Source: DATJGR01 sp041739525 (GTDB lineage: Bacteria; Pseudomonadota; Gammaproteobacteria; Pseudomonadales; Azotimanducaceae). Taken from it: a stretch of DNA of 64,000 nucleotides. This document shows, piece by piece, positions 8,441 to 17,616 of the stretch. The notes under the pieces are model-generated. The model was not told the origin of the DNA. It was given only the letters and a program-made list of their open reading frames with translations, and did not search any database. Position 1 is the stretch's first letter; each line of letters opens with the position of its first letter. The DNA is taken from the NCBI GenBank assembly GCA_041739525.1, contig JBGSNQ010000158.1, positions 223,526 to 287,525 on the forward strand, read 5' to 3'. Position numbers and translations under genes: made by a program.

Positions 8441-9295
8441 ATGACCGCACAGATTCTGGACGGAAACGCCATTGCTGCACGGTCGCGAAAGGACGTTGCC
8501 GCGCTGGTGGAAGCACGCGTCTCCAAAGGGCTCAGGCGGCCGGGGCTAGCCGTCATTCTCGTCGGAAACGATGGTCCTTCTGCCATCTATGTACGCGCCA
8601 AGCAGAAGGACTGTGCAGAAGTCGGTTTCAAGTCAGACATACGACACCTTTCGGCGGATACGCCGCACGCGGAGCTGGCGCGCCACGTCGACGAGCTGAA
8701 CGCCGATCCCACTATCGACGGTCTGCTGGTGCAACTGCCCCTGCCACAGCAGATCGACAGCACCGATATCCTGGAACGAATCCAGCCCCGCAAGGACGTC
8801 GACGGATTTCATCCGTACAACATCGGCAGGCTCGCGCTACGACAACCCGTGCTTCGATCCTGCACACCTAAGGGCATCATGCAGCTGCTGGAACACACGG
8901 GAATCGCCATTCGCAGTCTGAACGCAACGATCGTGGGTGCTTCCAACCAGGTGGGCCGTCCGATGGGACTCGAGCTCCTGCTGGCGGGCTGCACTGTGAC
9001 GATCGCACACAAGTTCACATACGACACGGAGCGGCACGTGCGCTCGGCCGACATACTCGTATCCGCCACGGGCAAACAAGGCCTCATCAAAGGCGACTGG
9101 ATCAAAGACGGAGCCATCGTGATCGATGTCGGCATCACACGAGACGCGGACGGACGGCTCCATGGCGACGTCGAGTTCGCCGAAGCGCGTAAGCGCGCAA
9201 GCTGGATCACGCCGGTTCCGGGCGGTGTGGGCCCGATGACCCGCGTAGCTATCCTGCAGAACACCCTGTACGCCGCCGAGCACTTCCATTCGTGA
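8441..9295 (+). CDS. folD: Bifunctional methylene-THF dehydrogenase / methenyl-THF cyclohydrolase
   Basis: 284 residues, the family size. The N-terminal domain has the YVRAKQKDC segment with the catalytic Tyr/Lys pair and VQLPLP. The NADP-binding Rossmann part includes ASNQVGRPMG, and the C-terminus has the signature PGGVGPMTRVAIL. It oxidises 5,10-methylene-THF to 10-formyl-THF for purine and initiator-tRNA formylation. The stop codon overlaps the GTG start of lpxH by four bases, so the two are translationally coupled. Confidence 0.97.
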   Translation: MTAQILDGNAIAARSRKDVAALVEARVSKGLRRPGLAVILVGNDGPSAIYVRAKQKDCAEVGFKSDIRHLSADTPHAELARHVDELNADPTIDGLLVQLPLPQQIDSTDILERIQPRKDVDGFHPYNIGRLALRQPVLRSCTPKGIMQLLEHTGIAIRSLNATIVGASNQVGRPMGLELLLAGCTVTIAHKFTYDTERHVRSADILVSATGKQGLIKGDWIKDGAIVIDVGITRDADGRLHGDVEFAEARKRASWITPVPGGVGPMTRVAILQNTLYAAEHFHS

Positions 9296-10017
9296 AATGC
9301 AGCTTCATTTCCGACCTTCATCTCGATCCGGCGATTCCGGAACGAGTTGAAGCGTTCAACAGGTTTCTTCGCCACGAAGTCAGTCGCTGCGACGAGCTGT
9401 ACCTGCTCGGTGATCTGACCGAGGTATGGATCGGGGACGACGACGACTCCCCGTTCGCTGAAGCGCTCACCACTGAACTGCTCGACGCTGCGAAGCGCTG
9501 TCGCATTCGCCTGATGCACGGCAATCGCGATTTCCTGATCGGCGGCGCCTTCGCTCGATCGACCGGCGTCGAACTGATCGACGATCCATTCATGATCGAA
9601 CGCAACGGCCAACGTCTGCTGTTGTGCCATGGTGACACGTTGTGCGTCGACGACGTCGCCTATCAGCATACCCGCGAGATGCTGCGCTCAAACGCGTGGC
9701 AGGACGAAGTGAAGGCGAAGCCGCTCGCCGAACGACGTTCGATGGCGGCCGCGATGCGCACGAAAAGTCGCAATGCCAACGCCAACAAGCCTAGCAACAT
9801 TATGGACGTGGCTGACCGCGCCGTCGCGGCGGCTGTGTCTCTGCATCGCGCGACCGCTCTGATACATGGCCACACCCACCGCCCCGGGATCCATACCATA
9901 GGAACGGTTGCAAAGCGCTACGTACTCGGCGACTGGAATCGATGTGGTTGGGTGTTGCGCTTCGACGGTAAGTTCACGCTCTCGCGATTTCCGCTGGCGG
10001 GCCACTATGAAATCTGA
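9292..10017 (+). CDS. lpxH: UDP-2,3-diacylglucosamine diphosphatase LpxH
   Basis: 241 residues with a GTG start. The calcineurin-type metallophosphoesterase motifs appear in order: DLHLD, GDLTEVWIGDDD, GNRDF, CHGDTLCVDD and HGHTHRPG. It cleaves UDP-2,3-diacylglucosamine to lipid X, step four of lipid A synthesis, at the inner face of the inner membrane. Coupled to folD by a 4-base overlap. Its last 44 bases overlap, tail to tail, the 3' end of miaE on the other strand. Confidence 0.96.
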   Translation: MKCSFISDLHLDPAIPERVEAFNRFLRHEVSRCDELYLLGDLTEVWIGDDDDSPFAEALTTELLDAAKRCRIRLMHGNRDFLIGGAFARSTGVELIDDPFMIERNGQRLLLCHGDTLCVDDVAYQHTREMLRSNAWQDEVKAKPLAERRSMAAAMRTKSRNANANKPSNIMDVADRAVAAAVSLHRATALIHGHTHRPGIHTIGTVAKRYVLGDWNRCGWVLRFDGKFTLSRFPLAGHYEI

Positions 10018-10594
10018 GCTGTGCATCGGGTTCGTTCACTAGTTCTCTGTCGCACCCAACGAATGCGCTGAGGCGCGTGTTGATCAAGTCGTCACCCGCA
10101 TAGCGATGCGCCAAAGCCAGATACACCCCGGCGTGTCGCGCCTCTGACTCTAGCAAGCGCCGATAAAACGCCGCGAGCCGCCCGTCGAATCGTTCCGCGA
10201 GTCCGGCAAAACGTTCGCAAGAACGCGCTTCTACAACGGCGCCGACGAGCAGAGTATCGACGAGACGTCCGGGCTCCGACGTCCGGACCAATGCTCGCAT
10301 CGCACCTGCGTAGCGGCCCGGGGTGAGATTGCCGTACTCGAGACCAAGCGATTCCATCATCGATAACACCTGCTCGTAGTGACGCAACTCCTCTCGCGCG
10401 AGTCGCGACATCCGATGCAAGAGTTCGGGCTTGTCGACGTAGCGATACAGCAAGCTCAGCGCCGTACCCGCGGCCTTCTTCTCGCAATTGGCGTGATCGA
10501 TCAACAGGGTTCGCAGGTTTGCCGCGGCAGCAGCGTACCAAGTCTCGGGCGTGGGACACTGGAGCAGCGCGCGCGCATCGAACAATGTTGCCAC
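9974..10594 (-). CDS. miaE: tRNA-(ms2io6A)-hydroxylase MiaE
   Basis: 206 residues, matching the MiaE family of ferritin-like di-iron oxygenases. Four helices carry the iron ligands in CEKKAAG, REELRHYEQV, EARSCERF and ESEARHAGVYL. MiaE hydroxylates the isopentenyl group of ms2i6A37 in tRNAs that read U-starting codons. The GTG start overlaps the stop of the DUF1289 gene by one base (TAGTG). The 3' end is embedded in the 3' end of lpxH (44-base antisense overlap). Confidence 0.92.
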   Translation of the reverse strand: MATLFDARALLQCPTPETWYAAAAANLRTLLIDHANCEKKAAGTALSLLYRYVDKPELLHRMSRLAREELRHYEQVLSMMESLGLEYGNLTPGRYAGAMRALVRTSEPGRLVDTLLVGAVVEARSCERFAGLAERFDGRLAAFYRRLLESEARHAGVYLALAHRYAGDDLINTRLSAFVGCDRELVNEPDAQLRFHSGPPAEIARA

Positions 10595-11055
10595 TAGGAA
10601 TCAACCGGCGTGTGGAAGCTGCGTTCGAAGCAAGCCACCGATCGAACAAGGAATTCCGCGTCGATTGCGTTGCGCACCGCGATCGGTTCTGCGCGACTCG
10701 GGTCTACCGCAACGAGCCCCACGTCCATCACCGAATGCAAGTCGCGCGCTTTGCGTCGCAGCAGTTCGTACCCCAATGTCAGCGCAGATGCCGGTGCGGG
10801 TAACTCGATCCTCGCGGCCCGAGCCGCATCGCGCAGCATCTGTTCGTCCGATACCGTGACGAACACGGCCGTCGCCTGATCACGAAGCATATGCAGCCGC
10901 GACCAAACCCGTTCGCGCTGATCTTCCGTGTACACGTTCCAAGCAACGATCTCATGCGAGAAGCGTTTGCATCCGCGGCAAACAAGATCGCCATACGTCG
11001 TCGAGCATATGCCGACGCACGGCGTTGATCGCATGAGTCTCGACATGAATTCCAA
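10594..11055 (-). CDS. DUF1289 family protein (Cys-rich N-terminus)
   Basis: 153 residues. Near the N-terminus it has the DUF1289 pattern STPCVGIC...CRGC, four cysteines that could bind a metal, followed by a Trp/Arg-rich helix (IVAWNVYTEDQRERVW). The C-terminal 70 residues are not recognised. The function of DUF1289 is unknown. The start could also be Met4. It is squeezed between tgpA (7-base gap) and miaE (1-base overlap), so it is part of the same transcript. Confidence 0.8.
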   Translation of the reverse strand: MEFMSRLMRSTPCVGICSTTYGDLVCRGCKRFSHEIVAWNVYTEDQRERVWSRLHMLRDQATAVFVTVSDEQMLRDAARAARIELPAPASALTLGYELLRRKARDLHSVMDVGLVAVDPSRAEPIAVRNAIDAEFLVRSVACFERSFHTPVDS

Positions 11056-11062
11056 CCCGGTT

Positions 11063-13126
11063 TCAGCGCGCGCGAAGCGTCACGTCGACCTGCAACCGAC
11101 GCAATCCCGTGCGCAGTGTACGCAATGCGTCCTTGCTGCAGACGACATCGGGATTGTAGAGCAGCGAATCGAGATGAGCGATGAGCGGTGCAATGTCTGC
11201 GGGCGCGCGATTGCGCGCCGCATTCACACGCATCAGAAAGCGAGCAGGTGTTTCTTGCGGCGCACGCGTCAGTCCGCTGCGCACGAGCCGCTGTGCAAAT
11301 CGGCGGAATATCCGTTGCGCAGGGTGATCCGGCGTAGGTCGTCTCCGCCAGAACAGACTGACGACGACGAGCGCGAGGCTAACGCCGCCACCCAGCAACA
11401 TCGCGATACCGACGCGCGTCGGCGTAACCTTCCCCAACAGGTCGGCGAGGTAACGCGCCTGCACTTCGGTGTCGTATCCAACCACCCACAGATTCCACCG
11501 ATGCTGCATCGACTCGAACAGATACACCACGTCGCGCAATCCGGGCACGCCCTCGAATCGGGTGCCGGTGACGGATGACAACACTTCGCGATCCGCCTCG
11601 GAGAGTGCGGCATTCAGCCCGGACTCGATTCGTGCGGGCGCGACCGCTGCGGTCGGATCGAATCTCACCCAACCGCGGCCTTCGAGCCAGACCTCCGTCC
11701 AGGCGTGCGCGTCGAATTGGCGAACTACGAGATGGCCGGTCAGCGGGTTCACTTCGCCACCCTGATATCCGCCGACCATCCGTGCCGGTATACCTACCGC
11801 GCGCGCCATGTAGACGAAGGCACCGGCAAAGTGGCTGCAGAATCCGCGGCGTGAGTCGAACCAGAACGCGTCGACGCTATTCGTGTCGCTGAGCAGGGGT
11901 GGGCTCAGTGTGTAGAAGAACTGTTGAACTCGAATGAACTGCAGCACCCTCGCGAGAAAATCCTCATCGCCATCGCTTTCCGCATCAAGGTCCTTGGCGA
12001 ACGCAATGATGCGCGGATTGTCGTCGTCTGGCAGTCGCGTCTCGCGGATACGCAACCACTCAGGCAATTGCAGATCCATCGATGCGCCCGGATACGACGC
12101 GCCGCGGTAGCGCATCATCGTATGAACCGGTTCGGCCGAGATCAGCCTGAAGTCGCGTGTCAGGGATATGCCCTGCCCAACCGGTATCGCGACATCGAGC
12201 GCGAACAACCAGGATTGCTGCGTTGGCTCGAGCAGAACCTGGTACGCGACCGGTTCAATCCCCGAAACATCCGGCATGAAGTCAGCGCGGACGCCAGCCC
12301 CGGCAGGCGCGTTCTCAGGTGCGGCCGCCACTCCACCCACGGACCACGTCCCTTGCGAGAAATTCGAGTACACCAGGCCGCGCCAATATAGGTCACGCAC
12401 CGGAGGCGTCGGGCCGTCGAACACCGCGCGGAATGCGATCTCGTCGGACCGAGTGAGCGCCGCGATATCGCCCGGGGCAACGTGGTCACTCATGCCCGTT
12501 CGCGTTCCGCCGGGAAGTGGCACTGACCACAGCGGCGCAACGCGCGGAAAGAACAGGAACAACACCAGCATCAACGGCATCGCCTGCATCACGAGCACGG
12601 CCGCAGTACGCAGCGAAAGCGAAACCCGCACGCGTGTATGCAGTTGGTGCAGACCTACTAGCGCCGCGGTCACAATCACCATCGACAGCACGCTGTACAG
12701 CGCGATACCAATCGATTGATCGAACAGGAATTCGGCGGCGACGATGAAGTAACAGAGGTGAATGACGAGATACGCGTCACGCCGGCTCTTCATCTCCACC
12801 AGTTTGAGGGCAAACGCGACGATCAGCAGTCCCGTGGCGGTTTCGAGGCTGAATGCGCTCTGCCCGCTCGCGCCCACGCCAATCGCAGACGCGACGACGA
12901 GCAGAACTTTGATCCAGCGTTGCGGGTAGTCCCATCGTCCCTGGAACACCATCCAGCGCCAGTACCCGCAGAACAGCCCAACGGCGATGATCCACGGCGT
13001 GATATGCCCAGCGTGAGGCAGTACGACGACCGCCTGCGCAATCATCAACAATGCAAGGCTATTGCGCGGGATCTGATAACCGATCCCGAGCGCCTCAGTT
13101 GTCTCGTTACCTCTGAGGAAGGCCAT
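11063..13126 (-). CDS. TgpA-like transglutaminase (DUF3488), membrane bound
   Basis: 687 residues. About six hydrophobic helices fill residues 20-200. A periplasmic DUF3488/transglutaminase-like domain follows, with the catalytic Cys in RRGFCSHFAGAFVYMARA, the His in VVRQFDAHAWTEVW, and an Asp in RFDPTAA. A further membrane helix lies near residue 570 and a C-terminal DUF4129-like part follows. The Pseudomonas homologue TgpA is essential for growth; its substrate is unknown. It overlaps the DUF58 gene upstream by 20 bases, forming the conserved moxR-DUF58-tgpA set. Confidence 0.93.
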   Translation of the reverse strand: MAFLRGNETTEALGIGYQIPRNSLALLMIAQAVVVLPHAGHITPWIIAVGLFCGYWRWMVFQGRWDYPQRWIKVLLVVASAIGVGASGQSAFSLETATGLLIVAFALKLVEMKSRRDAYLVIHLCYFIVAAEFLFDQSIGIALYSVLSMVIVTAALVGLHQLHTRVRVSLSLRTAAVLVMQAMPLMLVLFLFFPRVAPLWSVPLPGGTRTGMSDHVAPGDIAALTRSDEIAFRAVFDGPTPPVRDLYWRGLVYSNFSQGTWSVGGVAAAPENAPAGAGVRADFMPDVSGIEPVAYQVLLEPTQQSWLFALDVAIPVGQGISLTRDFRLISAEPVHTMMRYRGASYPGASMDLQLPEWLRIRETRLPDDDNPRIIAFAKDLDAESDGDEDFLARVLQFIRVQQFFYTLSPPLLSDTNSVDAFWFDSRRGFCSHFAGAFVYMARAVGIPARMVGGYQGGEVNPLTGHLVVRQFDAHAWTEVWLEGRGWVRFDPTAAVAPARIESGLNAALSEADREVLSSVTGTRFEGVPGLRDVVYLFESMQHRWNLWVVGYDTEVQARYLADLLGKVTPTRVGIAMLLGGGVSLALVVVSLFWRRRPTPDHPAQRIFRRFAQRLVRSGLTRAPQETPARFLMRVNAARNRAPADIAPLIAHLDSLLYNPDVVCSKDALRTLRTGLRRLQVDVTLRAR

Positions 13127-14075
13127 ACAACGCCAGTGCGCGCAGTATCGAGTCGCGATGCGGGTCGCCGAGTCCGGGGCGGATCTTCGTACCAGGCAGA
13201 ACGAGGCCGAACTCGCGGCCGGATCGCGCCGCGTTCAGCGCCATGCCGGTCAGGCGCGATAGGCGTTCCTCCGTTCCGCCTCCGACACGGTCGTAGTCGA
13301 GCATCAGCCTCGGATCCAGATAGCTCGTGTATTCCTTCACGATGAGTTGGTCGGTGCGAGCATATGCACGCCAGATGACATGCCGCACCGGATCTCCAGG
13401 GCGATACAGGCGCATATCGCTGAAGTCATCGCTGCCTTGCGGGTCCATGAGTTCGCCGTCTTCGCCACGCCGCGCGATTTGATCCGGCTGATCGATGAAC
13501 AGCGGCTGCGGATAGACGAGTGCCCGCGCGCCCAGGTCGACCCAGGTCCACGCACGCAGTAGCCCGAGCGGATACAGCGTCTCGATCAATAGCCGTCCCG
13601 GGTCGAGCCAACCACGCGTCTTTGCGGGTACGAACAACCGAACCGTGCAGGCTTCGCTGTCGTAGAGTTCGGCCCACTGTGCAATCGCGCCCAACCACCC
13701 GAGCTGAACTCCTTCGCGCCCCTTACCTTTCGCACGGGAAATTCGAACCTGAAATTCCACGTCTTCCCCGACGAATCCGGTACCGGCGGCTATCAATTCG
13801 ATCGTCAGTCCCGAGAGATTCCTGAACGTGTACAGAATCGTGACGAGAAACAGACTTCCCAGTGTGAACGCGACACCGTACACGAGACTGTTCTGGTAGT
13901 TGATGGCACCCAGAATGAGCAGCACGATCAGCCCGCCGAACAAAAACCCGGTAACCGTCGGGAAGATGAAGATGGATTCCTGACTGAGCGTTAGGCTGCG
14001 CGACGGAGGAATGCGTCGATCGAGCCAACGACTGAATCGAGGGGAACGCTCGAACGCTGACAGTTCAACAGCCAT
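13107..14075 (-). CDS. DUF58 domain protein
   Basis: 322 residues. Two hydrophobic helices (about residues 37-85) anchor it in the membrane. The DUF58 signature DMRLYRPGDPVRHVIWRAYARTD is at about residue 228 and LMLDYDR lies downstream, giving a vWA-like fold. DUF58 proteins typically pair with MoxR ATPases and TgpA-type transglutaminases, presumably in envelope protein or complex maturation. It is between moxR (32-base gap) and tgpA (20-base overlap). Confidence 0.9.
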   Translation of the reverse strand: MAVELSAFERSPRFSRWLDRRIPPSRSLTLSQESIFIFPTVTGFLFGGLIVLLILGAINYQNSLVYGVAFTLGSLFLVTILYTFRNLSGLTIELIAAGTGFVGEDVEFQVRISRAKGKGREGVQLGWLGAIAQWAELYDSEACTVRLFVPAKTRGWLDPGRLLIETLYPLGLLRAWTWVDLGARALVYPQPLFIDQPDQIARRGEDGELMDPQGSDDFSDMRLYRPGDPVRHVIWRAYARTDQLIVKEYTSYLDPRLMLDYDRVGGGTEERLSRLTGMALNAARSGREFGLVLPGTKIRPGLGDPHRDSILRALALYGLPQR

Positions 14076-14107
14076 CAGTCAGCTACACTAATCCGAAACG
14101 CGATAGA

Positions 14108-15091
14108 TCAGCCGACCACATCGACGCCGGACAACAGCTTCTGCGCGAGCGCGCCGCCACCGTGGCCCGAAAAGTCCGCCGCCGAGCGAAGACGGTGCTC
14201 TACGACGCTAGGCAGGACAGCCTGCACGTCTTCGGGCACCACATGACTGCGCCGGTGTAGCAGTGCCCACGCACGTGCACTTCGTAACAGCGCGAGCGCG
14301 CCGCGCGGCGAAAGGCCGAACGCAAAATCCTGCTCATGCCTACTGAAGTGAACGAGCCGTTGCACGTAGTCGATCAACGGATCGGCCGCCTTCACACCAT
14401 CGACCTCTGCTTGAATCTGCACGAGGCGCTTTCGATCGACGATCGCGGGCAACTGCACGAGTTGTTCGCGACGATCGCCTCGCTTCAAGAGCTCGCGTTC
14501 CGCGTCGGGTTCGGGATAGCCGATTTCGATACGCATGAGAAAGCGGTCGAGCTGCGACTCCGGTAACGGGAAGGTGCCGGTCTGCGTGCTGGGATTCTGC
14601 GTCGCAATTACGAAGAACGGATCCGGCAGCGCCCGCGTTTGTCCATCGACGGTGACCTGCTTTTCCTCCATCGCTTCCAGCAACGCGCTTTGCGACTTCG
14701 GCGTTGCACGGTTCACCTCATCAGCGAGAACGACCTGCGCAAACACCGGGCCGGGAACGAAGCGGAACGAGTTCTGCTCGCGATCGAACACCGACACGCC
14801 GACGATGTCGCCCGGCAGAACGTCGCTTGTGAACTGAATTCGGTTGAACGAAAGGCCCAACACGCGCGCTAAGGCGTGCGAGAGCATCGTCTTGCCCATG
14901 CCGGGCAGGTCTTCGATGAGCAGATGACCGCGCGCAAAGAGACACGCCAACGCGAGCTTGATCTGATGTTCCTTGCCGAGCAGCACGGAGCCGAGCCGAT
15001 CCACGACATCTGCAATGACGTCGTGCGTCGAACCGTCAAGCGTGGTTGTGTAGCTCGATGAAGGAGTGATCACCGCTGTAGTCGGCTTCAC
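14108..15091 (-). CDS. MoxR-family AAA+ ATPase
   Basis: 327 residues. Walker A is DLPGMGKT, Walker B VVLADEVNRA, and the family motifs ATQNP and LPESQLDRF are present. MoxR ATPases act as chaperones for metal insertion or complex assembly with DUF58/vWA partners. The start is uncertain. The GTG at 15091 lies 56 bases inside purF and has no clear ribosome site; GTG at 15070 also overlaps purF, and GTG at 15004 would avoid the overlap but also lacks a good site. Confidence 0.92.
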   Translation of the reverse strand: MKPTTAVITPSSSYTTTLDGSTHDVIADVVDRLGSVLLGKEHQIKLALACLFARGHLLIEDLPGMGKTMLSHALARVLGLSFNRIQFTSDVLPGDIVGVSVFDREQNSFRFVPGPVFAQVVLADEVNRATPKSQSALLEAMEEKQVTVDGQTRALPDPFFVIATQNPSTQTGTFPLPESQLDRFLMRIEIGYPEPDAERELLKRGDRREQLVQLPAIVDRKRLVQIQAEVDGVKAADPLIDYVQRLVHFSRHEQDFAFGLSPRGALALLRSARAWALLHRRSHVVPEDVQAVLPSVVEHRLRSAADFSGHGGGALAQKLLSGVDVVG

Positions 15092-16562
15092 GGCGTTGTT
15101 TCATTAGATCGTTACGGTTGAACGATAGACGTTCGAGGTACGCATCGTCTATGTCTCCCGTCACGTAATCACCGTCGAAGATCGAGCACTCATAACGAGT
15201 GATTCGCGGATTTCCTTCGACCGCACACGCGACGAGGTCGTCGGTATTCTGGTAGATGAGCCAATCGGCGCCGATGACGCGTGCAACCTCCTCGTCGGTT
15301 CTGTTATAGGCCACGAACTCGCCGGCCGACGGCATGTCGATGCCGTACACGTTCGGGAATCGGACGGCGGGCGCAGCAGATGCCATGTAGACCTTGCGCG
15401 CACCAGCCGCGCGTGCCAACGCGATGATCTGACTGATCGTTGTACCACGCACAATCGAGTCGTCTACGAGCAGCACATTCTTACCTTTGAACTCCAACTC
15501 GATGGGGTTCAGTTTCTGTCGCACCGATTTTCGACGTTGTTGTTGGCCCGGCATGATAAACGTCCGCCCGATGTAGCGGTTCTTGACGAAGCCCTCGCGG
15601 TATTTCACATCGAGCCGGTGCGCCAACGGCAGCGCTGCGGTGCGGCCGGTATCGGGAATCGGTATCACCACGTCGATGTCGTGTTCGTCGCGCGAGTACA
15701 TGGAGACAATCCGGTCGGCGAGCTTTTCACCCATCCGCAATCGAGACTTGTAGACCGAAACCTGATCGATGATCGAATCCGGCCGGGCGAGATACACCTG
15801 CTCAAAGATGCAGGGCGTATGCACTGCACTCTCTGCACAAACGCGTGTCGCCAATTCACCCTGCGCGCTTACATAGACGGCCTCACCCGGCGCCACGTCG
15901 CGGATCAGTTGAAAACCGAGAATGTCTAGCGCAACGCTTTCCGACGCGATCATGTAGTCGGCACCCGATTCGGTCTCGCGCTTTCCGAACACCAGCGGCC
16001 GGATACCGAATTTGTCGCGAAAGCCCACGATGCCGCCGCCGATCACCATCGCCACCACCGCATACGCACCGCGGCAACGCTGATGCACGCCCGCGACCGC
16101 TTCGAAGATATGTTCGGGTTCAGGACGGTGACCCGCTACCCGTTGCAACTCGTGCGCAAACACGTTTAACAGCACTTCGGAGTCCGAACCGGTGTTGACG
16201 TGCCGAAGATCCTCCCGATACACGTCGCGCTTGAGCTGTTCCGAATTCGTCAGATTGCCGTTGTGCGCAAGCGTGATGCCGTATGGTGAATTTACATACA
16301 TCGGCTGAGCTTCAGCCGAGTTCGAACTGCCGGCCGTCGGATAGCGCACATGACCTATGCCCATGTTGCCGACCAGCCGCTGCATGTGCTGCTGCTGAAA
16401 CACGTCGCTGACGAGACCGTTCCCCTTCCTGAGGTAGAGATTTCCCGAGTCGCACGTCACGATGCCCGCGGCATCCTGTCCGCGGTGTTGCAGAACTGTC
16501 AGCGCATCGTACAGCTGCTGATTCACCGCGCTGCCGCTCACCATCCCGACTACGCCGCACAT
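15036..16562 (-). CDS. purF: Amidophosphoribosyltransferase
   Basis: 508 residues. It begins MCGVVGMV, so Cys2 becomes the N-terminal nucleophile of the glutaminase domain after Met removal. The PRPP-binding loop is LLVDDSIVRGTT and the glutamine-site segment GIGHVRYPTAG is present. It makes 5-phosphoribosylamine, the committed step of purine synthesis. It is 10 bases downstream of cvpA, the standard cvpA-purF pair. The last 56 bases overlap the start region of the MoxR gene. Confidence 0.97.
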   Translation of the reverse strand: MCGVVGMVSGSAVNQQLYDALTVLQHRGQDAAGIVTCDSGNLYLRKGNGLVSDVFQQQHMQRLVGNMGIGHVRYPTAGSSNSAEAQPMYVNSPYGITLAHNGNLTNSEQLKRDVYREDLRHVNTGSDSEVLLNVFAHELQRVAGHRPEPEHIFEAVAGVHQRCRGAYAVVAMVIGGGIVGFRDKFGIRPLVFGKRETESGADYMIASESVALDILGFQLIRDVAPGEAVYVSAQGELATRVCAESAVHTPCIFEQVYLARPDSIIDQVSVYKSRLRMGEKLADRIVSMYSRDEHDIDVVIPIPDTGRTAALPLAHRLDVKYREGFVKNRYIGRTFIMPGQQQRRKSVRQKLNPIELEFKGKNVLLVDDSIVRGTTISQIIALARAAGARKVYMASAAPAVRFPNVYGIDMPSAGEFVAYNRTDEEVARVIGADWLIYQNTDDLVACAVEGNPRITRYECSIFDGDYVTGDIDDAYLERLSFNRNDLMKQRREADYSGDHSFIELHNHA

Positions 16563-16572
16563 ACTCGCTCCT

Positions 16573-17070
16573 TCATCGCTTCTCTCGAAGCCGGTTGATC
16601 ATTGCGCCAGCGGACGAAAACACGTGCATCACATCCGATTCGAACGCGCCGAGCATCGGAATTCCCTGCGACGCGCGCCACCACGGTTCCTCGTTCGCGA
16701 ATGGACGCAACGCAATCACCGCGACGATACACACAACGGCGCCGCGCAACCCGCCGAATAGCAAACCAAGCAGACGATCGGTGCCGGATAGTCCGGTTGA
16801 TTGCACCAGACGCGAGATTACCCATTGAGCGATTGCACCGATCACGAGCGTGCCGACGAAGACGAGTGCAAAGGCCGTGATGTAGCGCAGCGAATCTCCT
16901 TCGAGGCGCTTCGGCAGTGCTGCTGCAACATCGTCAGCGAACGCGACCGCGAGGATCAAGGCCACACCCCAGATGGCCAGCGACAACACTTCGCGAACGA
17001 ATCCGCGCGCAATACCGATGAGCGCCGAGATCGCGATGATGCCGACGATGACATAGTCAGCCGCCGCCAA
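16573..17070 (-). CDS. cvpA: CvpA family membrane protein
   Basis: 165 residues with four hydrophobic helices (about residues 5-22, 30-48, 60-85 and 100-122), the CvpA fold. The first one is followed by the family's GxxRGFVREV stretch. Named for its need in colicin V production, CvpA is linked to envelope stress and bile tolerance. The start is a TTG at 17070, 12 bases after the SPOR gene. The following gene, purF, is its usual partner. Confidence 0.9.
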   Translation of the reverse strand: MAAADYVIVGIIAISALIGIARGFVREVLSLAIWGVALILAVAFADDVAAALPKRLEGDSLRYITAFALVFVGTLVIGAIAQWVISRLVQSTGLSGTDRLLGLLFGGLRGAVVCIVAVIALRPFANEEPWWRASQGIPMLGAFESDVMHVFSSAGAMINRLREKR

Positions 17071-17082
17071 GACATCGCCGCT

Positions 17083-17616
17083 TCATTGCCCAAACACCAC
17101 GACGATGACATCCATGCCGTACCGTTTCTCCAGCTCGCGCTCGAGCTTGGTCGCATCCGCTCTATTGACCATCGGGCCGACCGCGACGCGAGTCGATATT
17201 CCCGTGAGCCCCTTCACTTCCGTGAGTACCGATTGATACCCATCGGCGCGCAACTGGTCGCGTAGTGCAACTGCTTTGGTTCGATCGGCGAAGCTCCCCA
17301 ATTGCACTCCCCACGCCGAGGGCAGCGTCGTGGAGAGACGCCGATCTGCAGGCGCCACCACTGGATCCCCGACCTTCGTCGAGGTGGACTGATCGAACCC
17401 CTCATTATCGATGCGCTTACGTAACGCTTCCGCGTTCGCGAGATTCGCCGGATCCATCGCGGGCACCGGCCCGACGTCCTCGGGCGCCGCTTGGGGCAAA
17501 GTTGGCGGTGCCGGCGATTCGACTCCAGCACCGTCGAACAGCATCGGGAGCACGATGATCGCGAGCGCGGCTAGGAACACCCCACCCATGACGCGATCAC
17601 GGGTCCGGTCAGTCAC
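17083..17616 (-). CDS. DedD-like SPOR domain protein
   Basis: 177 residues from the GTG at 17616. A short cytoplasmic part (VTDRTRDRV) leads to a single membrane helix (GGVFLAALAIIVLPMLFD), a Pro-rich linker, and a C-terminal SPOR domain (about the last 80 residues, with GVQLGSFADRTKA...LRDQL and VAVGPMVNRADA). SPOR domains bind denuded peptidoglycan at the septum. I prefer the GTG at 17616 because it overlaps the folC stop by 8 bases (GTGACTGA) and gives the normal DedD N-terminus; an ATG at 17673 lies inside folC. Confidence 0.9.
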   Translation of the reverse strand: MTDRTRDRVMGGVFLAALAIIVLPMLFDGAGVESPAPPTLPQAAPEDVGPVPAMDPANLANAEALRKRIDNEGFDQSTSTKVGDPVVAPADRRLSTTLPSAWGVQLGSFADRTKAVALRDQLRADGYQSVLTEVKGLTGISTRVAVGPMVNRADATKLERELEKRYGMDVIVVVFGQ

